Source of the DNA: Shewanella sp. MBTL60-007
GTDB taxonomy: Bacteria; Pseudomonadota; Gammaproteobacteria; Enterobacterales; Shewanellaceae
Reading direction: 5' to 3'
Assembly (NCBI RefSeq): GCF_019654915.1
Contig: NZ_BPET01000017.1
Location: 28,222-92,221 of the forward strand
Length of the DNA stretch: 64,000 nt
Below are positions 1 to 8,404 of this stretch, piece after piece. The notes beneath the pieces were generated by a model that worked only from the letters and a program-made list of their open reading frames with translations, did not search any database and was not told where the DNA came from. Both the position numbers and the translations under genes were made by a program. How positions within the stretch are numbered: position 1 is the first letter of the stretch; every line of letters starts with the position of its first letter.

Positions 1-1083
1 GGTGAGACTCATATTGCGCGGCGCATATTGGGTAATACCTTTAGTCTGTGTTTGATCTCAGGTTTTATCACCACGCTACTTGGCTGTTATTTCTCAAGAG
101 ATATCTTGGTGTTGCTTGGTGCCGAGGGAGAGATCTTAAATAGCGCTGATGATTATTTGTTTTGGTATTTTGCTCTAGGCACTTTCCCTATCGTGTCGAT
201 GGCATTTACCGCGCTACTTAGGAACGATGGTCGTCCTGGATTTGTGACCTTTGTTTTAATCTTAGGTGGCGTACTCAATACTGTCCTCGACTGGCTGTTA
301 ATTGTGGTTTTTCCCTATGGGTTAATGGGGGCGGCAATTGCGACTATGATCTCCCAGGCCGTTACTGGTGCACTGTGTTTACAGCATTTCTTTGGCAGTA
401 AAACCGAAATTGGTATCAACCTTGAGCAGATGAAGCTTAAGTGGGATCACTGTGTCAATATTATCCGTGTCGGTATCCCTAGCTTCCTAATGAATATGTA
501 TCTAACCGTGGTGCTAACGCTGCACAATGTGGCGTTTCTTGCCGTGGGCACGCCGCTGCATGTTGCTGCATATGGCGTCGTGAGTTACACAGAGGCCTTC
601 TTCTATCTCTTGTTTGAAGGTATCGCCTTCGGCGTACAGCCGATCTTAAGTTTTAACGCTGGAGCTAAACGATTCGACAGGGTTAAGCAGGCGTTGAAAA
701 TGGCCTTCTCTGTAACCTTAGTTTGTGCGGGGCTTGGCTTAGTCTTTATCTATGCAGTACCTGAGGTGTTTGTGTATATATTTGCTGGGGACAATGCCTT
801 GCTTACACCTATTGCCACAGAAGGCATGCGTTGGTATTTCTGGGGCTTGCCGATGGAAGGACTGCTGTTAGTTGGGGCCTCCTTCTTCCAAGCCATTAAC
901 TACTCTAAAGAAGCTTCTATTTTGACCGGGGCTAAATTGATCCTCTTTAGCGCTATCTTATGGGTGTTTGCTTGGGCGTTTGGTGTACCGGGTGTATGGA
1001 TTTCGCTAGCAACCTGCAGCACAATTTTAGTGATTTGGATGGGCTGGATTATGAAGCGAACTCATAATAAATTGTTAGCTTAA
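1..1083 (+). CDS. MATE-family multidrug/Na+ antiporter, 5' end outside window
   Basis: The reading frame is open from base 1 (Gly-Glu-Thr-His-Ile-Ala-Arg-Arg-Ile precede the first possible TTG start at 28), so this is the C-terminal part, about 360 residues, of a gene that begins upstream. The protein is almost entirely membrane segments, roughly ten helices, separated by short polar loops. A central block reads SFNAGAKRFDRVKQALK, the cytoplasmic repeat typical of MATE (DinF/NorM) exporters, and the pseudo-repeat architecture fits that family. Such proteins expel cationic drugs or toxins across the inner membrane in exchange for Na+ or H+. The substrate cannot be told from sequence. The next gene starts 55 bp downstream on the same strand. 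The family call is fairly sure; the subfamily is not. Confidence 0.85.
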   Translation, partial: GETHIARRILGNTFSLCLISGFITTLLGCYFSRDILVLLGAEGEILNSADDYLFWYFALGTFPIVSMAFTALLRNDGRPGFVTFVLILGGVLNTVLDWLLIVVFPYGLMGAAIATMISQAVTGALCLQHFFGSKTEIGINLEQMKLKWDHCVNIIRVGIPSFLMNMYLTVVLTLHNVAFLAVGTPLHVAAYGVVSYTEAFFYLLFEGIAFGVQPILSFNAGAKRFDRVKQALKMAFSVTLVCAGLGLVFIYAVPEVFVYIFAGDNALLTPIATEGMRWYFWGLPMEGLLLVGASFFQAINYSKEASILTGAKLILFSAILWVFAWAFGVPGVWISLATCSTILVIWMGWIMKRTHNKLLA

Positions 1084-1138
1084 CGCTTTTCCTTTTTATA
1101 GGATGCATATTAAGAATAAAATGAAATAAGGATTTTTC

Positions 1139-2293
1139 ATGTTTACAAAGCGAAGTGTTAGTCATCGCAATATTATATTGGCGGCAGTTTTTACAACTGC
1201 AGTTAGCCTTTCTTCATCCACTTTTGCCTCCGAATTTAGTGAGGCCTATTCAGCCTATAAAGCCGCAGTAACCGCAGAAAATCAATCAGATGTAGCGCTT
1301 TATGCGTTACAAGCTTATGAGCTAGGTAAGGTGAAGTTTGGTGGCGATAATATTAATACCGCGATGCTGGCATTAAATGCAGGTAACGCATTAATCACTA
1401 ATATGCCTAAAGAGACGTTTGATACAGAGGTGAAAGCGAAAGCGAAAACGAAAAAGAAAAAGAAAAAGCGACAGCCTCAGGCATATGATTTGTTTGAAGA
1501 GACATTAGCGATCTACAGTAAGCATTATGGTGAAGAAGCTGTCGAGCTTATTGACCCGCTTTTAGGTCTAAGCGATGCCAGCAGTAAAAAATATGCGCGC
1601 GAGTTTTTGGATGATGCCCTAGATATTGCTGAAGACTCTGATAATGCAATGTTAATAGCAGATACCAAAATGGCCTATTTCGAACGTTTGGTTAATTCCC
1701 GTTATTACACCCGTAAAGTGCGTAATTATGCTTTTGATGCACAAGAAGCCTACAGTGAATTGTTGCCAGAAGATGCTATGAAGCGAGTGCTAACGAGCTT
1801 TAGAGTGGGCAATGTACGCTTTGCAGAAAAAGATTATGATGAGGCAGAAGAGCTGTTTTTAGGTGTCATCACTCAATTTCAAAAGCTTGATTACAATCAT
1901 CCCTATGAGCTGGCAGCTCATGCTAAATTAGTGCAGATTTATGAGCTAGAAGGTGAGAGTGAAAAGTCCACCCAGCACTGTATTGCCATTGGCAATATGA
2001 AGCCATGGAAGGAAGATATAGAGCCTACCCCATTGTTTCGTAAGCACCCTGATTACCCGATTTCTTATTTGAAAGCTGGAAAAAGTGGTAGTACGCATAT
2101 GAGTTTTACCATAGATAAAATGGGCTTTGTGAAAGATGTTGTGGTGATAGAGTCTAACGGTGGCAGTAAGTTCGAAACAGAATCACTGATAGCATTAAAG
2201 CAATGGCGTTATGCCCCTAAATTTATTGATGGCGAAGCGGTTGAGGCAAAAGGGCTTAAGGTTAATTTAGAATACTATGTCGAGAAAAGATAA
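1139..2293 (+). CDS. Periplasmic TonB-domain protein with TPR-like helices
   Basis: 384 residues. The start ATG follows an AAGGA ribosome site. Residues 1-30 form a signal peptide (positive N-terminus, hydrophobic core, then SSSTFAS). The middle is helical with TPR-like repeats. A lysine-rich stretch near residues 98-118 probably acts as an extended linker. The last ~85 residues match the TonB C-terminal fold: GSTHMSFTIDKMGFVKDV, then an ALKQWRYAP block and a final beta strand. Unlike classical TonB there is no N-terminal anchor with a proline-rich spanner, and no exbB/exbD is adjacent. It is probably an envelope protein using the TonB fold for binding rather than a true energy transducer. 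A terminator follows directly. The exact function is unknown. Confidence 0.7.
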   Translation: MFTKRSVSHRNIILAAVFTTAVSLSSSTFASEFSEAYSAYKAAVTAENQSDVALYALQAYELGKVKFGGDNINTAMLALNAGNALITNMPKETFDTEVKAKAKTKKKKKKRQPQAYDLFEETLAIYSKHYGEEAVELIDPLLGLSDASSKKYAREFLDDALDIAEDSDNAMLIADTKMAYFERLVNSRYYTRKVRNYAFDAQEAYSELLPEDAMKRVLTSFRVGNVRFAEKDYDEAEELFLGVITQFQKLDYNHPYELAAHAKLVQIYELEGESEKSTQHCIAIGNMKPWKEDIEPTPLFRKHPDYPISYLKAGKSGSTHMSFTIDKMGFVKDVVVIESNGGSKFETESLIALKQWRYAPKFIDGEAVEAKGLKVNLEYYVEKR

Positions 2294-2338
2294 ATCTAAT
2301 TTTATTCAGTGCGTATATTACGTTCTGAAATAGGTGAA

Positions 2339-2366
2339 AAGCCCTAATATAAATTAGGGCTTTTTT
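2339..2366 (+). terminator. Rho-independent terminator of the TonB-domain gene
   Basis: An AGCCCTAA stem pairs with TTAGGGCT across a short AT loop, followed by a run of T. It lies 45 bp past the stop codon and separates this gene from the convergent lutC. Confidence 0.9.
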
Positions 2367-2392
2367 GATCCTGTATAGCGGTATTGCTAGGG

Positions 2393-2962
2393 TTAAACCA
2401 AATACACGTTTAAGCTACACGCGCCGTGGGCACCAACAACTAATGCTTGCTCGATATCGGCGGTTTTTGATGGCCCTGCGATAAAGGTGCCGAACTCACC
2501 GGAGTCTAAGGTTAGCTTACCTGCGGCTTGATGCATGTTAGCCACTATCGTGCTCGAATCTAATACTAAGAATAGGTTTTCGCAGATAAACGGCGTCACG
2601 CGGTGACCAAGGTTTTTGTTGTTGACCCAGATAGCGCCATTTTCGGCGACACCTAAGTCTCCAGGGATCACAGCGTAATCGATATCTCTTAGCTGGTGGG
2701 CGGTGTCGGTCACCTCGCGGTTGCCTTTAATTCCTTCAACCATAGAGATTATCTGCATGCCCTGAGCGATATGCTCATCAACTTGTGCTTGTAATTTGGC
2801 TAAGCCACCTTCACGGTGCAAGGTGCCAGCAACGGTATTTAGGCTGGTTTCAAACTGACCAACTAAGTCATCAATGCGCGGTTCAACCTTGATAACAGGC
2901 ATGGCTTGAGGCGCAATTGCGGCGCTCTTTAGCGCGTTAAGAATGTCGTGTTTACTAGACAT
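2393..2962 (-). CDS. lutC: L-lactate utilization protein LutC (LUD domain)
   Basis: 189 residues, the last gene of a three-gene minus-strand lutABC (lldEFG-type) set. The LUD/DUF162 fold is visible as alternating strands with the block DYAVIPGDLGVAENGAIWV and the C-terminal FIAGPSKTADIEQALVVGAHGA, both characteristic of LutC/YkgG. The protein is the small soluble subunit of the iron-sulfur L-lactate oxidising complex that delivers electrons from L-lactate to the quinone pool. It has no Fe-S cysteines of its own, as expected. The start codon is 4 bp beyond the lutB stop, so translation is almost certainly coupled. Shewanella papers name the same gene lldG. Confidence 0.93.
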   Translation of the reverse strand: MSSKHDILNALKSAAIAPQAMPVIKVEPRIDDLVGQFETSLNTVAGTLHREGGLAKLQAQVDEHIAQGMQIISMVEGIKGNREVTDTAHQLRDIDYAVIPGDLGVAENGAIWVNNKNLGHRVTPFICENLFLVLDSSTIVANMHQAAGKLTLDSGEFGTFIAGPSKTADIEQALVVGAHGACSLNVYLV

Positions 2963-2966
2963 GTTT

Positions 2967-4340
2967 CTACCCTCTATTTTTCTTAAACCAAGCTTCGAAG
3001 CTTGAATTTGGTGCCACAGGTAACTCGCGATATTTACCCCAAGCGCCTGAGAATGGTTTCAATAGGCTGCCTGGTAGGATCTTCAGTGCCGTACGGGCAA
3101 TACTCATCGAGCAATTTAGCGCCGTTTCACTGGCCATTAACTTGCCGACTAGCGGCATATAGCCTGACTTGCCGTAAGGCAGTTTCCCGGCTTCGGCTTT
3201 TAGGCGACGATGGTGATGGATGATCTTATCCAGTGGTACTTTCGTTGGACATACATAAGAGCAGCTGCCACATAAGGTACAGGCCCAAGGAATAGAGTTA
3301 GTGTCATCGGTTTTAGCCCCAACAGCGATGCCGATTGGACCAGGAATGGTGTAGTTATAGCTGTAGCCACCACTGCGGCGATAAACAGGGCAGGTATTGA
3401 GACAGCCACCACAGCGAATACACTTCAGTGATTCGGCTAAGATCTTGTCTTTTAGCATATCGGTACGGCCGTTATCGACAATAATGACATGCATCTCGCC
3501 ACCCTCTTGTGGGCCACGATAGAAAGAGCTGTATGTGGTGATCGGCTGGCCAGTCGCATTTCTGGCGAGTGTACGTAGCAGTACGGCTGCACTGTCTATG
3601 TTAGGCACGACTTTGTCGATACCCATTGAGTGCAGTTGCAACTTAGGTAAGTTGGCACCCATATCGGCGTTGCCTTCGTTGGTACACACCACCACCGCGC
3701 CTGTGTCAGCAACCGCCATGTTAACCCCTGTCATAGCTGCATCGGCAGACAGGAACTGTTCACGCAGGTGTGCACGGGCGGCGCGGGTTAAGTAAAGTGG
3801 ATCTGAGGCACCGGCATCTGTGCCGAGTTTGTCATGGAACAGATCGCCCACTTCCTCTTTTTTTAGATGAATCGCTGGCACTACAATGTGTGATGGTGGC
3901 TGCCCTGCAAGCTGGATAATACGCTCACCTAAGTCGGTATCTATCACTTCGATGCCACGCTGCTCCAAAAATGGATTCATATGACACTCTTCTGTGAGCA
4001 TAGATTTAGACTTAACCAGCTTTTTGACCTGATGTTTGGCTAAGATTTCATGCACGATACGGTTATGCTCTGCACCATCTTTAGCCCAGTGCACCTTAAT
4101 ATTGTTTTTGAGGCAGTTTTGCTCAAACTCTTCGAGATACTGCGCTAAATGGGTTAGCGTGTGTAGCTTCATCTCAGAGCCGATTTGGCGTAGCTGTTCC
4201 CATTCTGGCAAGCTTCCTGCCGCGCGGTCACGCTTTTCGCGAAGTACCCAAAGGGCTTTAGAGTGCCAATCGACACGAGACTCATCTTTACAGAAGATCT
4301 CCGCTTTATGGGCATGTACCGCTGATTTAGAGCTAGACAT
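2967..4340 (-). CDS. lutB: L-lactate dehydrogenase Fe-S subunit LutB
   Basis: 457 residues, normal length for LutB/LldF. The N-terminal ~300 residues form a LUD domain (GVNMAVADTGAVVVCTNEGN). Two 4Fe-4S ferredoxin motifs follow: CIRCGGCLNTCP at about residue 308 and CTLCGSCSYVCP at about residue 355. These would carry electrons between the LutA and LutC partners. The gene lies between lutA (8-bp gap) and lutC (4-bp gap) in one operon. It belongs to the FAD-independent L-lactate oxidation system that several bacteria, Shewanella among them, use instead of LldD. The call rests on motifs and gene order. Confidence 0.94.
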   Translation of the reverse strand: MSSSKSAVHAHKAEIFCKDESRVDWHSKALWVLREKRDRAAGSLPEWEQLRQIGSEMKLHTLTHLAQYLEEFEQNCLKNNIKVHWAKDGAEHNRIVHEILAKHQVKKLVKSKSMLTEECHMNPFLEQRGIEVIDTDLGERIIQLAGQPPSHIVVPAIHLKKEEVGDLFHDKLGTDAGASDPLYLTRAARAHLREQFLSADAAMTGVNMAVADTGAVVVCTNEGNADMGANLPKLQLHSMGIDKVVPNIDSAAVLLRTLARNATGQPITTYSSFYRGPQEGGEMHVIIVDNGRTDMLKDKILAESLKCIRCGGCLNTCPVYRRSGGYSYNYTIPGPIGIAVGAKTDDTNSIPWACTLCGSCSYVCPTKVPLDKIIHHHRRLKAEAGKLPYGKSGYMPLVGKLMASETALNCSMSIARTALKILPGSLLKPFSGAWGKYRELPVAPNSSFEAWFKKNRG

Positions 4341-4348
4341 ATCTTCTC

Positions 4349-5092
4349 CTAAAGCGCTGCGTTGATGATTTGAGCGATATGGCGAGTCTCAATTGGCAGT
4401 TTCTGCCGTCTGACCATACCATCGATATGCAGTAAGCAAGAGGGATCGAAGCCAACGGCATAGGCTGCGCCAGTTTCGGCGTGAGCCTGGGCTTTATCTT
4501 TGCCCATCTTGGCTGATACCGCGCCTTCATCAAGGGCGAAGGTGCCACCGAAGCCGCAGCACTCATCGCGGCGATCTGGATAGACAATTTCAATCTCAGG
4601 GATCGCAGCAAGTACAGCTTCGAACTTGTTCATTCTTGGCCCCATTTGCTCACTTGGGGTGGCTAAGTCGAGCATGCGAATGCCATGGCAGCTCATCTGT
4701 AGGCTGATCTTGTGTGGGAAAGGCTTACTAAAGGCTGGAATAGGAGAGATGTCGTGAAGAAACTCGGTTAACTCATACAGTTTATTAATGACAGCCTGAG
4801 CTTCAGGGCTGCTATCGAACTCATGAAAGTTCTCTTTAGCGGCAACGAGGCAGGAAGCGGCAGGGCAGACGATAGCATCACATTCAACGCCCTTGAAAGC
4901 ATTGAGTAGTTTCATGGTGGTCTTCTTGGCTTCGTTATAACAACCTGAGTTTGTCATGGGCTGGCCGCAGCATGTTTGGCCTTTTGGCAGTATGACTTGG
5001 TGTCCGAGTTTTTCTAATAATTCTAAGGTGGCTATTCCCACTTCAGGGACCATCTGATTCACTAGACACGGAATGAAAAGTGCGATCTTCAT
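4349..5092 (-). CDS. lutA: L-lactate dehydrogenase subunit LutA (CCG domains)
   Basis: 247 residues. Two cysteine-rich CCG domains are visible: GQTCCGQPMTNSG near residue 40 and DECCGFGGTFALDEGAVS near residue 175. These are the signature of LutA/LldE and of heterodisulfide-reductase-type subunits that bind unusual Fe-S clusters. It is first in the lutABC operon, with 8 bp before lutB. The 389-bp gap upstream carries the terminator of the D-lactate dehydrogenase gene, so lutABC probably has its own promoter there as well as possible read-through from lldP-dld. Confidence 0.94.
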   Translation of the reverse strand: MKIALFIPCLVNQMVPEVGIATLELLEKLGHQVILPKGQTCCGQPMTNSGCYNEAKKTTMKLLNAFKGVECDAIVCPAASCLVAAKENFHEFDSSPEAQAVINKLYELTEFLHDISPIPAFSKPFPHKISLQMSCHGIRMLDLATPSEQMGPRMNKFEAVLAAIPEIEIVYPDRRDECCGFGGTFALDEGAVSAKMGKDKAQAHAETGAAYAVGFDPSCLLHIDGMVRRQKLPIETRHIAQIINAAL

Positions 5093-5481
5093 TATGTTTT
5101 CTCTTCTATTTTGCAGACATTGTTAGCGACTTTCTAACTGTAAAAGTAGCCGCAAAAAGCCTGCTCAAAAAGCCGACTTTTTAGTAAGCGGACATTCACG
5201 TATATTTATTCAGACTATAAATATAGGCCGATAACCTTGTAAAAAGTAGTGCTAATTTAGCAAATAAAAAGAGGCATTTTTGCAAAAATGAAAATAAGCT
5301 ATATGCTTGTTTAATATATTAATTGTTGAGTTTATACTCTAGGTTGATAATCTGAATGACTAAAAATGGTTTGTTTGGTTGAGGCTGGAGTTATCTTGAT
5401 GATAAATGAAAAGAATTAGGGGCAGTCGCTGCCCCTAAAGAGAAGGTTATTGCTGAAATTTAGGCTTAACTTTAAAAGGCT
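5093..5481. promoter_or_regulatory. lutABC upstream region with a perfect inverted repeat
   Basis: 389 bp without a gene. It holds the dld terminator hairpin (5416-5438) and a perfect inverted repeat at 5201-5225 with arms TATATTTAT and ATAAATATA around a 7-base spacer, about 110 bp before lutA. The repeat has the form of an operator for a dimeric regulator. The lutABC promoter must lie here, but I cannot place -35/-10 boxes with confidence in this AT-rich sequence. Confidence 0.5.
5416..5438 (-). terminator. Terminator after the D-lactate dehydrogenase gene
   Basis: The arms TTAGGGGCAG and CTGCCCCTAA pair over 10 bp with a 3-base loop. On the minus strand the hairpin is followed by TTCTTTTC, a fair U-rich tail. 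It lies 44 bp beyond the dld stop. Confidence 0.75.
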
Positions 5482-8301
5482 TTAGCGAGTGCACTCCTCT
5501 AGTAGATAAGCCAAATGACGATAAGATATGCCGCTATGCTGAGTTAAACCCACTTCACACATGCGGTTAGCGTAGTAGCCTTCACTCACATCGACGGGAA
5601 TGAGCTTTTTAATATTACGCAGTGCACTGGCGTTGATTTCTGGTTTATACAAGCCTTTTTCACCGGCATAACCACAGCAGTCGATTCCAGCTGGGCGAAC
5701 AACCTGTTTGCTGCAGGCTTCGACAATCGCTTCCATCTTTGGCTCAACTTTCATCTTGCGCGCGCTACAACCCAAGTGTAGTGCTACTGCGGGTTTCTGA
5801 CGCGTAATAGTAAGTTTGTCGAGCAGTTTGTCATGGATGAAGTCAACCATGTCGACAATCTCGACTTTGTCGGTCAGTGACTTATCATCTGCAAGAGTAC
5901 GGTAAGTACATGAGAGTGCATCGATGATAACCGGTAGTTTGCCGCCTTGGGTCATGGCCGCAACAGCCTCAATTAGCTCCTTGCGTTTAGCATCGGCGTT
6001 TTTAAAATCTCCCTTAGACTCCCACATCTGACCGCAACACAGTTCACGGGTCTTCTCCGGTGTGATGACGTTATAACCAGAACGCTCAAGCAAAGTCACG
6101 ATGACCTCAGGCAAGGTTCGGTTATCGGGATCTTTTGGTGTAGGGCCAAAGGTACGGCCGCCACAAGCAGGGAAGTAAACCACGGTTTCCTGACCCGGAA
6201 TAGGGGCGGTCAGTTTTGGTAACTTGCCCCCTTTTGGAAAATCAGGGTTCCAATAGGGCACTTCTTTGCTGACTACGCGTCCGGCTTTCATTATTGCGCC
6301 AGTTATCGCGCTCCCGGTTATCTTGTGGATAGTACCGAGCACATCGAAACCTGTGCTGATCACCTGATTTACCGCGCCAAAGTGCTTAGCTTGGAAGTCG
6401 AGCACTTTCTGCTCAGTGCTAGTGATATAAGGGGTTCTGAGTTTACGTACTAGCTGGCCCATGCTGTTATCTACCGGACAGGCAATAGTACAAAGCTGAC
6501 AGGCGGCGCAGGTATCGACCACATCATACTTGGCGGCGGCGCGCATCTCTTCTGCGGCTTGCTTGTCACCAGATTGCTCTAGACGCTCGATCTCTCTTAA
6601 GGTCGCAATGCGTTGACGTGGCGACATATTTAGCGCTGACGTTGGGCAGGTTTTCTCGCAGAAGCCGCATTCGATACACTTATCGACTAAGTCATCAACT
6701 ACAGGACATGGCTTGATATTTTTAACGTGAATTTGGTTATCATCGTTAAGAATAACCCCTGGGTTTAATAGGCCTTCAGGATCAAAAATTTGCTTAATGC
6801 GTTTCATCAAGGTGTAAGCGTCACTACCCCATTCCATTTCAACGAAAGGGGCAACCGCACGACCTGTGCCGTGTTCGGCCTTCATCGAACCATCGTATTT
6901 ATTGATCACCATCTCGGCGACATCTTGCATAAAGGCGTGGAAGCGTTCGATATCGGCTTGAGAGTTAAAGGTTGGTGTTATGATGAAGTGGAAGTTACCC
7001 GCAAGCGCATGTCCATAGATAACACCTTCAGGGTAGTTATGCTTATGGAATAGCTCGGTCAAATCATTTGCCGCTGCGGCTAAATGTTCAAGTTCAAAGG
7101 CAACATCTTCGATGATTACAGAGGTGCCTTTAGGGCGCTCGCCACCAATAATGGGGAACAGACCCGAACGCATTGCCCAATATTGACCAAATACCGCTGG
7201 GTCATCACTGAATGTGATCGGACGCTCTGTCTCGATATGGGAAAGCTTGGCGATGACATCTTGGGTATAGCGATCTAAGGTTTGCTTATCATTCGCGCGT
7301 GATTCAATCAATAGAATCGAGGCACCCTCAGGCAGTTCTGATAGCCATAGTGGCATACCTTCTTTGCCTGTTACAGCTTTGATAGAGGCCCAGTCCAATA
7401 GTTCTGCAGCAGCTACACTGTCGCCAACCAGTGGCGGAATCGCGCGAGCAGCATCTTCCATGTTGAAAAATACCGCCATGGCAGAGGCTTTAAAGCGTGC
7501 TTCATCGACCGTGTGATAGGTGACCTCTTCAACGAACGCCAGTGTACCTTCGGCACCCACAATCAGGTGATTAATGAGCTCAAATGGATCGGCAAAGTCT
7601 ACCAGTGCATTTAGGCTATAGCCCGTGGTGTTTTTAATAGAGAACTTCTTGCGAATGCGATCGGCAAGTGTGGTGTTGTTAATGGTTAACTCAGCGAGTT
7701 CGGTAAGCTCTTTGAGTAACTGTGGATGAGACTGAGTGAAGGCATCTTTTGACGCTTGACAACCTGTGTCGAGCTCAGCGCCATCGGCAAATAGTAACTT
7801 GGCCGAAGCTATCGTTTGGTAGCTATTTTGCGCTGTACCACAGCACATACCCGAGGCGTTGTTGGAGACGATGCCACCAATCTTAGCTGAAGCAAGGGTG
7901 GCGGGATCGGGGCCAATTTTCTTATTTAGAGGCTTGAGTACTGCGTTCGCATCGCCACCGATAACAGCTGTGCCTAAGGTGATCTTCGACGCATCTTCAC
8001 TTACGGTGAGGGTTCTAAAGCCGTCATGACCGAGGATAAGCAAAATGCCTTCGCCAATGGCTTGGCCTGAAAGGCTTGTACCCGCTGCTCTAAAAGTGAC
8101 TGGCGCGCCATAAGTGCGAGCAATTGCGAGTGTGCGTTTGGCTTGCTCTAAGGTATCGGCGTGAACTACGATCTCAGGTACGATGCGGAAATAACTAGCA
8201 TCGGTAGACCAAGCAAAACGGCGGACCGGATCGTTGGTGGCGGCGTGCTCACCCACTTGTCTACGTAAATCTCTTAATACTGCTTCATAATTAATCGACA
8301 T
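5482..8301 (-). CDS. dld: FAD/Fe-S D-lactate dehydrogenase (Dld-II type)
   Basis: 939 residues from the ATG at 8301. An upstream in-frame GTG at 8319 exists, but the downstream start gives the family-like beginning MSINYEAVL. Domain order: FAD-binding PCMH domain (residues ~35-250, with SLSGQAIGEG and GGIVSNNASG), FAD-linked oxidase C-terminal domain (to ~515, with EHGTGR), two 4Fe-4S motifs (CIECGFCEKTCP near 542 and CAACQLCTIACP near 598), and two CCG domains (CCGQMW and CCGYAGEKG). This is the fused GlpC-like respiratory D-lactate dehydrogenase of Shewanella, oxidising D-lactate to pyruvate at the inner membrane. It is cotranscribed with lldP, 103 bp upstream, though a hairpin lies between them. 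Confidence 0.93.
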   Translation of the reverse strand: MSINYEAVLRDLRRQVGEHAATNDPVRRFAWSTDASYFRIVPEIVVHADTLEQAKRTLAIARTYGAPVTFRAAGTSLSGQAIGEGILLILGHDGFRTLTVSEDASKITLGTAVIGGDANAVLKPLNKKIGPDPATLASAKIGGIVSNNASGMCCGTAQNSYQTIASAKLLFADGAELDTGCQASKDAFTQSHPQLLKELTELAELTINNTTLADRIRKKFSIKNTTGYSLNALVDFADPFELINHLIVGAEGTLAFVEEVTYHTVDEARFKASAMAVFFNMEDAARAIPPLVGDSVAAAELLDWASIKAVTGKEGMPLWLSELPEGASILLIESRANDKQTLDRYTQDVIAKLSHIETERPITFSDDPAVFGQYWAMRSGLFPIIGGERPKGTSVIIEDVAFELEHLAAAANDLTELFHKHNYPEGVIYGHALAGNFHFIITPTFNSQADIERFHAFMQDVAEMVINKYDGSMKAEHGTGRAVAPFVEMEWGSDAYTLMKRIKQIFDPEGLLNPGVILNDDNQIHVKNIKPCPVVDDLVDKCIECGFCEKTCPTSALNMSPRQRIATLREIERLEQSGDKQAAEEMRAAAKYDVVDTCAACQLCTIACPVDNSMGQLVRKLRTPYITSTEQKVLDFQAKHFGAVNQVISTGFDVLGTIHKITGSAITGAIMKAGRVVSKEVPYWNPDFPKGGKLPKLTAPIPGQETVVYFPACGGRTFGPTPKDPDNRTLPEVIVTLLERSGYNVITPEKTRELCCGQMWESKGDFKNADAKRKELIEAVAAMTQGGKLPVIIDALSCTYRTLADDKSLTDKVEIVDMVDFIHDKLLDKLTITRQKPAVALHLGCSARKMKVEPKMEAIVEACSKQVVRPAGIDCCGYAGEKGLYKPEINASALRNIKKLIPVDVSEGYYANRMCEVGLTQHSGISYRHLAYLLEECTR

Positions 8302-8334
8302 GAACTTTATCTCACACACATATTTTGAGTGAAT

Positions 8335-8357
8335 AAAGCCGCAGTTAGTGCGGCTTT
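8335..8357 (-). terminator. Hairpin between lldP and dld (possible attenuator)
   Basis: AAAGCCGCA pairs with TGCGGCTTT across a 5-base loop. The minus-strand tail has only three T before A, so termination is probably partial. It could set the permease to dehydrogenase ratio or serve as a processing/stability hairpin. Confidence 0.5.
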
Positions 8358-8404
8358 CTCGATATTATTATTTCTGTTTATCGTCTTGCCAGAGATAAGA
8401 AGGG

